Assembly: GCA_028293405.1 (NCBI GenBank) | Contig: JAQGOW010000174.1 | Coordinates: 1 to 9,165, forward strand | DNA: 9,165 nucleotides | DNA from: Verrucomicrobiales bacterium | GTDB lineage: Bacteria; Verrucomicrobiota; Verrucomicrobiia; Limisphaerales; Palsa-1400 | Direction: 5' to 3' | In this document: positions 6,336 to 9,165 of the stretch, piece after piece | Layout: the number at the start of each line of letters is the position of its first letter | Position numbering within the stretch: the stretch's first letter is position 1 | Made by a program: the position numbers and the translations under genes | Notes under the pieces: generated by a model | The model's database searches: none | What the model was told of the DNA's origin: nothing | Seen by the model: the letters and a program-made list of their open reading frames with translations, nothing else

Positions 6336-7268
6336 GTGCGGTTCTATCAACAGATGGTCGAAGCAGCGCAACAGCACAAACGATTTGCGCTCGGCATCAT
6401 CTCGCGCATCAAAGGTTCCACCCCGCAAAAAAAAGGCGCGAAAGCGCTCTTCTTTCCCGATGGCACGATGACGGGCACCCTCGGCGGCGGTTGCCTGGAA
6501 GCGGAAGTGCGACGTCGCGCTAAACAGGCGCTGGCCACGGGCAAACCAGAAACATTCGAATTCACGCTCGACCACAATTTCGGCTGGGACGACGGTTTAA
6601 TCTGCGGCGGCAAAGTTTACGGTTTAATTCTACCCGCAGCCGCTGAAGCAATTTCCATTTGGACCGAGCTCGCAAAATCGGACAAAACACAAACATGGGC
6701 CGTCGACGAAAACTTCCACATTCAGTTATTGGATGTCGGACGTTCGACGTTGGACGTTGGACGTTCGCCTTCTCTTTACGAAGAAACCGTCTCCCCACCC
6801 CACGCATTATGGATCGCCGGTTCCGGTCACGTTGCTCAAGCCGTCGCGCCGCTCGCGATCAATTTGGATTTCGAAGTCACCGTGTTCGATGACCGGCCCG
6901 AACTCGCGAACTACGATCACTTCCCGAAAAAAACAAAACTGCAACTCGGCAACTGGGGTGAATTACTCGCCGTCCCCTTCCCCACGCAATCTGTGTTCGG
7001 CCTCATCGCAACTCGCGGCCACAATCACGATGCCGACGTCCTGGCCGATTGGATTCATAAACCGTTCGCGTTCCTCGGGATGCTTGGGAGCAGTCGAAAG
7101 ATTCGTCTGATCCGTGATGGTTTTCTGCAAAAGAAAATTGCCACTTCGGAACAACTGGCAAAAGTCGCCTGCCCGGTCGGACTACCGATTCAAGCCGTTG
7201 GCGTAAACGAAATCGCCGTCAGTATCATGGCGCAACTGATCGAAGTCCGCGCCCGACAACTCGCCTAA
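6336..7268 (+). CDS. XdhC/CoxI family protein (molybdoenzyme maturation)
   Basis: XdhC-family proteins bind molybdenum cofactor and help its sulfuration and insertion into xanthine dehydrogenase-type enzymes in the cytoplasm. The N-terminal XdhC_CoxI domain is clear: IKGSTPQKKGAKALFFPDG (26-43 region) and GTLGGGCLEAEV (47-58) with C53. A linker with a 7-residue tandem duplication (132-145) precedes a Rossmann-type XdhC_C domain: WIAGSGHVAQAV (G162, G164, H165), FDDRPE, ATRGHNHD, LGMLGSSRKIRLI and a C-terminal VGLPIQAVGVNEIAVSIMAQ. The 310-residue length is normal for the two-domain form. GTG 6336 is the only plausible start ahead of the domain (an in-frame stop lies at 6303), with M8 (6357) region too far in. 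No molybdoenzyme subunits are visible here, so the client enzyme is unknown. The stop codon overlaps that of the convergent kinase gene. Confidence 0.92.
   Translation: MRFYQQMVEAAQQHKRFALGIISRIKGSTPQKKGAKALFFPDGTMTGTLGGGCLEAEVRRRAKQALATGKPETFEFTLDHNFGWDDGLICGGKVYGLILPAAAEAISIWTELAKSDKTQTWAVDENFHIQLLDVGRSTLDVGRSPSLYEETVSPPHALWIAGSGHVAQAVAPLAINLDFEVTVFDDRPELANYDHFPKKTKLQLGNWGELLAVPFPTQSVFGLIATRGHNHDADVLADWIHKPFAFLGMLGSSRKIRLIRDGFLQKKIATSEQLAKVACPVGLPIQAVGVNEIAVSIMAQLIEVRARQLA
6730..6764 (+). repeat. Heptamer tandem repeat inside the XdhC-family gene
   Basis: Five contiguous 7-bp units follow the pattern tggacgt: tggatgt, cggacgt, tcgacgt, tggacgt, tggacgt. Since 21 bp is both three units and seven codons, the frame is kept and the protein shows LDVGRST then LDVGRSP (residues 132-145). 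It sits in the linker between the two XdhC domains. I recall the same heptamer family, read as TLDVGRW or NVQRPTS, as a frequent dispersed repeat in verrucomicrobial genomes; this needs a search. Confidence 0.8.
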
Positions 7269-9165
7269 GAATCCAGGCAATCGCGGACGATTTTGGCGAG
7301 GGCCGATGGATGGTAAGGTTTCTGCAGGAAATTGAGCCCGCGTTTTAACACCGAGTCTTTCGAAAACATCTCCGCGCTGTAACCACTGCTGTAAACAATC
7401 CGCAGACTGGGCTTTTCCGCTTTCAAAATATCGCCCAACTCGCGCCCGTTCATATTGCCGGGCATCACCATGTCGGTGAGGACCAGCGATATCTTCGACG
7501 CATTCTCGCGAAAAATCGGAATCGCTTCCGGCCCGCAACTCGCTTCGAGCGTCGTGTAACCATGCTGACGCAACACGCCGCAAACCATCGTTCGCAACTG
7601 AGGCTCGTCTTCGACCACGAGCACGGTCTCGTTACCACGGCAGTTCTTTTCGTTCACCGGCTTTAACCCGGCAGCATCGGCAGTAACATTTGCAGCCGGA
7701 AAATAAATTCGGAACGTCGTTCCCTTACCGACTTCGCTCAACACCTCAACCCAACCTTGATGCTGTTTTGCGACACCGTAAACCGTGGCGAGACCCAGCC
7801 CTGTTCCTTTCCCGACCGCTTTGGTGGTGTAGAACGGTTCGAAAATCCGTGGTAAAACTTCCGGCGGAATTCCCGAACCCGTATCGCTGAGGCGCAAACA
7901 AACGTATTTACCGACGCGCGCTTCCGGATTGATGCGCGCGTGTGTTTCGTTGATCTCGACCATTCCAGTGCCGATCGTGACGGTGCCACCTTTGGGCATG
8001 GCATCACGAGCGTTGACCGCCAAATTCATGATCAGTTGCTCCACCATGCTGCTATCCGCTTCAAGCGGCGGCACGTTTGGCGTGTAATTAAAATGCAGCG
8101 CAATATCTTCACCCAAAATTCGCCGCAAAAACCGCGTCACATTGCTGACCACTTCGTTCAAGTCCAACGCTTGCGGTTGCATCATCTGCTTGCGGCTGAA
8201 CGTCAGCAGTTGTCGCGTCAAATTGGTGGCGCGCTGTGCCGCGACGGAAATTTGTTCAATCGGTTCACGCGCTTCTTCCGGCACCATGTTGTCTTCCAAC
8301 AACATCCTGGAATACCCGTGCACAATCGTGAGCACGTTATTGAAATCGTGAGCGATACCCGCCGCCAATTGCCCGATGGATTCCATCTTTTGCGACTGGC
8401 GCAACTGCGTTTCCAGATTCACCCGCTCCGTGATGTCGACGGCGTAGCAGTGAACGGTTTGATGCTCGAGAATCGGGAAGAACTGCCAGGCGATAATTCG
8501 ATTCGCGAGAACCGTCTCGCGCCGAACGCGATTACTCCCAGTGCGCAGACATTCGCCGATGATTTCATCGATGTCGTTCGGCAAAATATCGGCCGGGTCC
8601 GAATCGACCATCCGCGCTAATTCCGTTGCTGCATGATTGCAGTAGGTCAAGCGCGCGTCTGCTTCCAATTCGAAAATCGCATTCGGATTTAACCGCGGAA
8701 ACGCGGCTAGCTTTTCAATGCGTTCATCGGCCTCTTTGCGTTCTGTAATGTCACGAGCGTTGAGAACGATGGCAGCAGCGGGCGAATCGATCCGCACCGA
8801 TTTTCCAATGCACTCCAGCACGCGCCAGGACTCGTCGCAATCGCGAAAACAAAATTCAACCTGTTGCGGCTTGCCCGCTTCCTTGAACAAGGAATCGAAC
8901 ATCCCCGTGACCTTCGCAACGTCATCAGACGGAACAAAATCGAAGAAGCTCTTCCCGATCAGCTGGTCCGGCGGATAACCCATCGAACGCATCGAAGGGC
9001 TGGCATATCGGAACGTGGCGTCCGGGTTTAAAATGATGATGATATCGAGCGCGTTTTCGATGAGCGAACGGAAGTGTTCCTCACTGTGCCTCAAGGCCAA
9101 CAACGCGCGTTCGCGTTCACGTTCGATATCTTTCTTGCGGACGGCATTCAGCACCGCGCTGGGCA
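7265..9165 (-). CDS. Hybrid sensor histidine kinase PAS-PAS-HisKA-HATPase_c-REC (5' end outside window)
   Basis: The frame is open to the right edge, so the N-terminus is missing; counting from the in-frame GTG at 9154 there are 629 residues. After a charged coiled-coil (5-27) come a PAS domain (about 24-140, ending ARDITERKEA) and a second, diverged PAS (about 145-245, ending AVDITERV). HisKA holds the H-box GIAHDFNNVLT with phospho-acceptor H269. The ATPase has the N-box (MNLAVNARDAM, N377/N381), DTGSGI (424-429), FEPFYTTK (438-445) and GKGTGLGLA (448-456). A C-terminal receiver (about 510-628) has E515/D516, acceptor D561 in LTDMVMPG, S589/S590 and K612. It should autophosphorylate and pass phosphate to its own receiver. 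No transmembrane helix is visible, so the seen part is cytoplasmic. The signal is unknown. The N-terminal PSAVLNAVRKKDIERERE resembles the end of a receiver domain joined to PAS. Confidence 0.95.
   Translation of the reverse strand, partial: PSAVLNAVRKKDIERERERALLALRHSEEHFRSLIENALDIIIILNPDATFRYASPSMRSMGYPPDQLIGKSFFDFVPSDDVAKVTGMFDSLFKEAGKPQQVEFCFRDCDESWRVLECIGKSVRIDSPAAAIVLNARDITERKEADERIEKLAAFPRLNPNAIFELEADARLTYCNHAATELARMVDSDPADILPNDIDEIIGECLRTGSNRVRRETVLANRIIAWQFFPILEHQTVHCYAVDITERVNLETQLRQSQKMESIGQLAAGIAHDFNNVLTIVHGYSRMLLEDNMVPEEAREPIEQISVAAQRATNLTRQLLTFSRKQMMQPQALDLNEVVSNVTRFLRRILGEDIALHFNYTPNVPPLEADSSMVEQLIMNLAVNARDAMPKGGTVTIGTGMVEINETHARINPEARVGKYVCLRLSDTGSGIPPEVLPRIFEPFYTTKAVGKGTGLGLATVYGVAKQHQGWVEVLSEVGKGTTFRIYFPAANVTADAAGLKPVNEKNCRGNETVLVVEDEPQLRTMVCGVLRQHGYTTLEASCGPEAIPIFRENASKISLVLTDMVMPGNMNGRELGDILKAEKPSLRIVYSSGYSAEMFSKDSVLKRGLNFLQKPYHPSALAKIVRDCLDS

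Noticed and set aside
6336..7268. A complete xanthine dehydrogenase operon
   Set aside because: Only the XdhC-family gene is present; no molybdopterin, FAD or 2Fe-2S subunit gene flanks it in this window.
7257..7305. Possible terminator at the XdhC/kinase junction (CTCGCC ... GGCGAG)
   Set aside because: Six-base arms are separated by more than 30 nt and no T-run follows on either strand.
7940..8620. Plus-strand frame of 226 codons opposite the kinase
   Set aside because: Antisense to the HisKA/ATPase region; the His- and Arg-rich translation fits a complement of kinase codons, not a protein family.

Overview
The window looks like chromosomal DNA from a Gram-negative soil or freshwater bacterium, most likely a verrucomicrobium of the Pedosphaera/Limisphaerales type. 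This is inferred from four things: a very large secreted protein built of Ig-like repeats with the YxWR and DAGxYxVxVxN signatures, a short tandem heptamer repeat whose translation (LDVGRS..) I associate with such genomes, a multi-PAS hybrid histidine kinase, and gene starts without clear Shine-Dalgarno sequences. No rRNA, tRNA, CRISPR array, insertion sequence or phage gene is visible.

Layout. Positions 1-3883 (minus strand) hold one continuous open reading frame that leaves the window at its 3' end. It encodes a secreted protein with a signal peptide, an N-terminal DNA/RNA non-specific endonuclease domain (DRGH motif), an IPT/TIG-like domain, four Ig-like repeats, a beta-rich spacer domain and four more Ig-like repeats. 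Positions 3936-4571 (plus) encode a membrane-anchored DUF4230 protein, followed after 59 bp by hemB (4631-5635, plus), porphobilinogen synthase of haem biosynthesis. A tail-anchored FHA-domain protein (5636-6196, minus) converges on hemB with directly abutting stop codons. Across a 139-bp divergent promoter region lies an XdhC/CoxI-family protein (6336-7268, plus). Its stop codon overlaps that of the last gene (7265-9165, minus), a PAS-PAS-HisKA-HATPase-REC hybrid kinase that enters from beyond the right edge.

The genes do not form one pathway. hemB and xdhC are housekeeping or cofactor functions, FHA and the hybrid kinase are signalling proteins, and the nuclease/Ig protein is the accessory element of most interest. 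Gene packing is tight: both convergent pairs have no intergenic DNA. The best promoter candidates place transcription starts almost at the start codon, which fits the lack of Shine-Dalgarno sequences.
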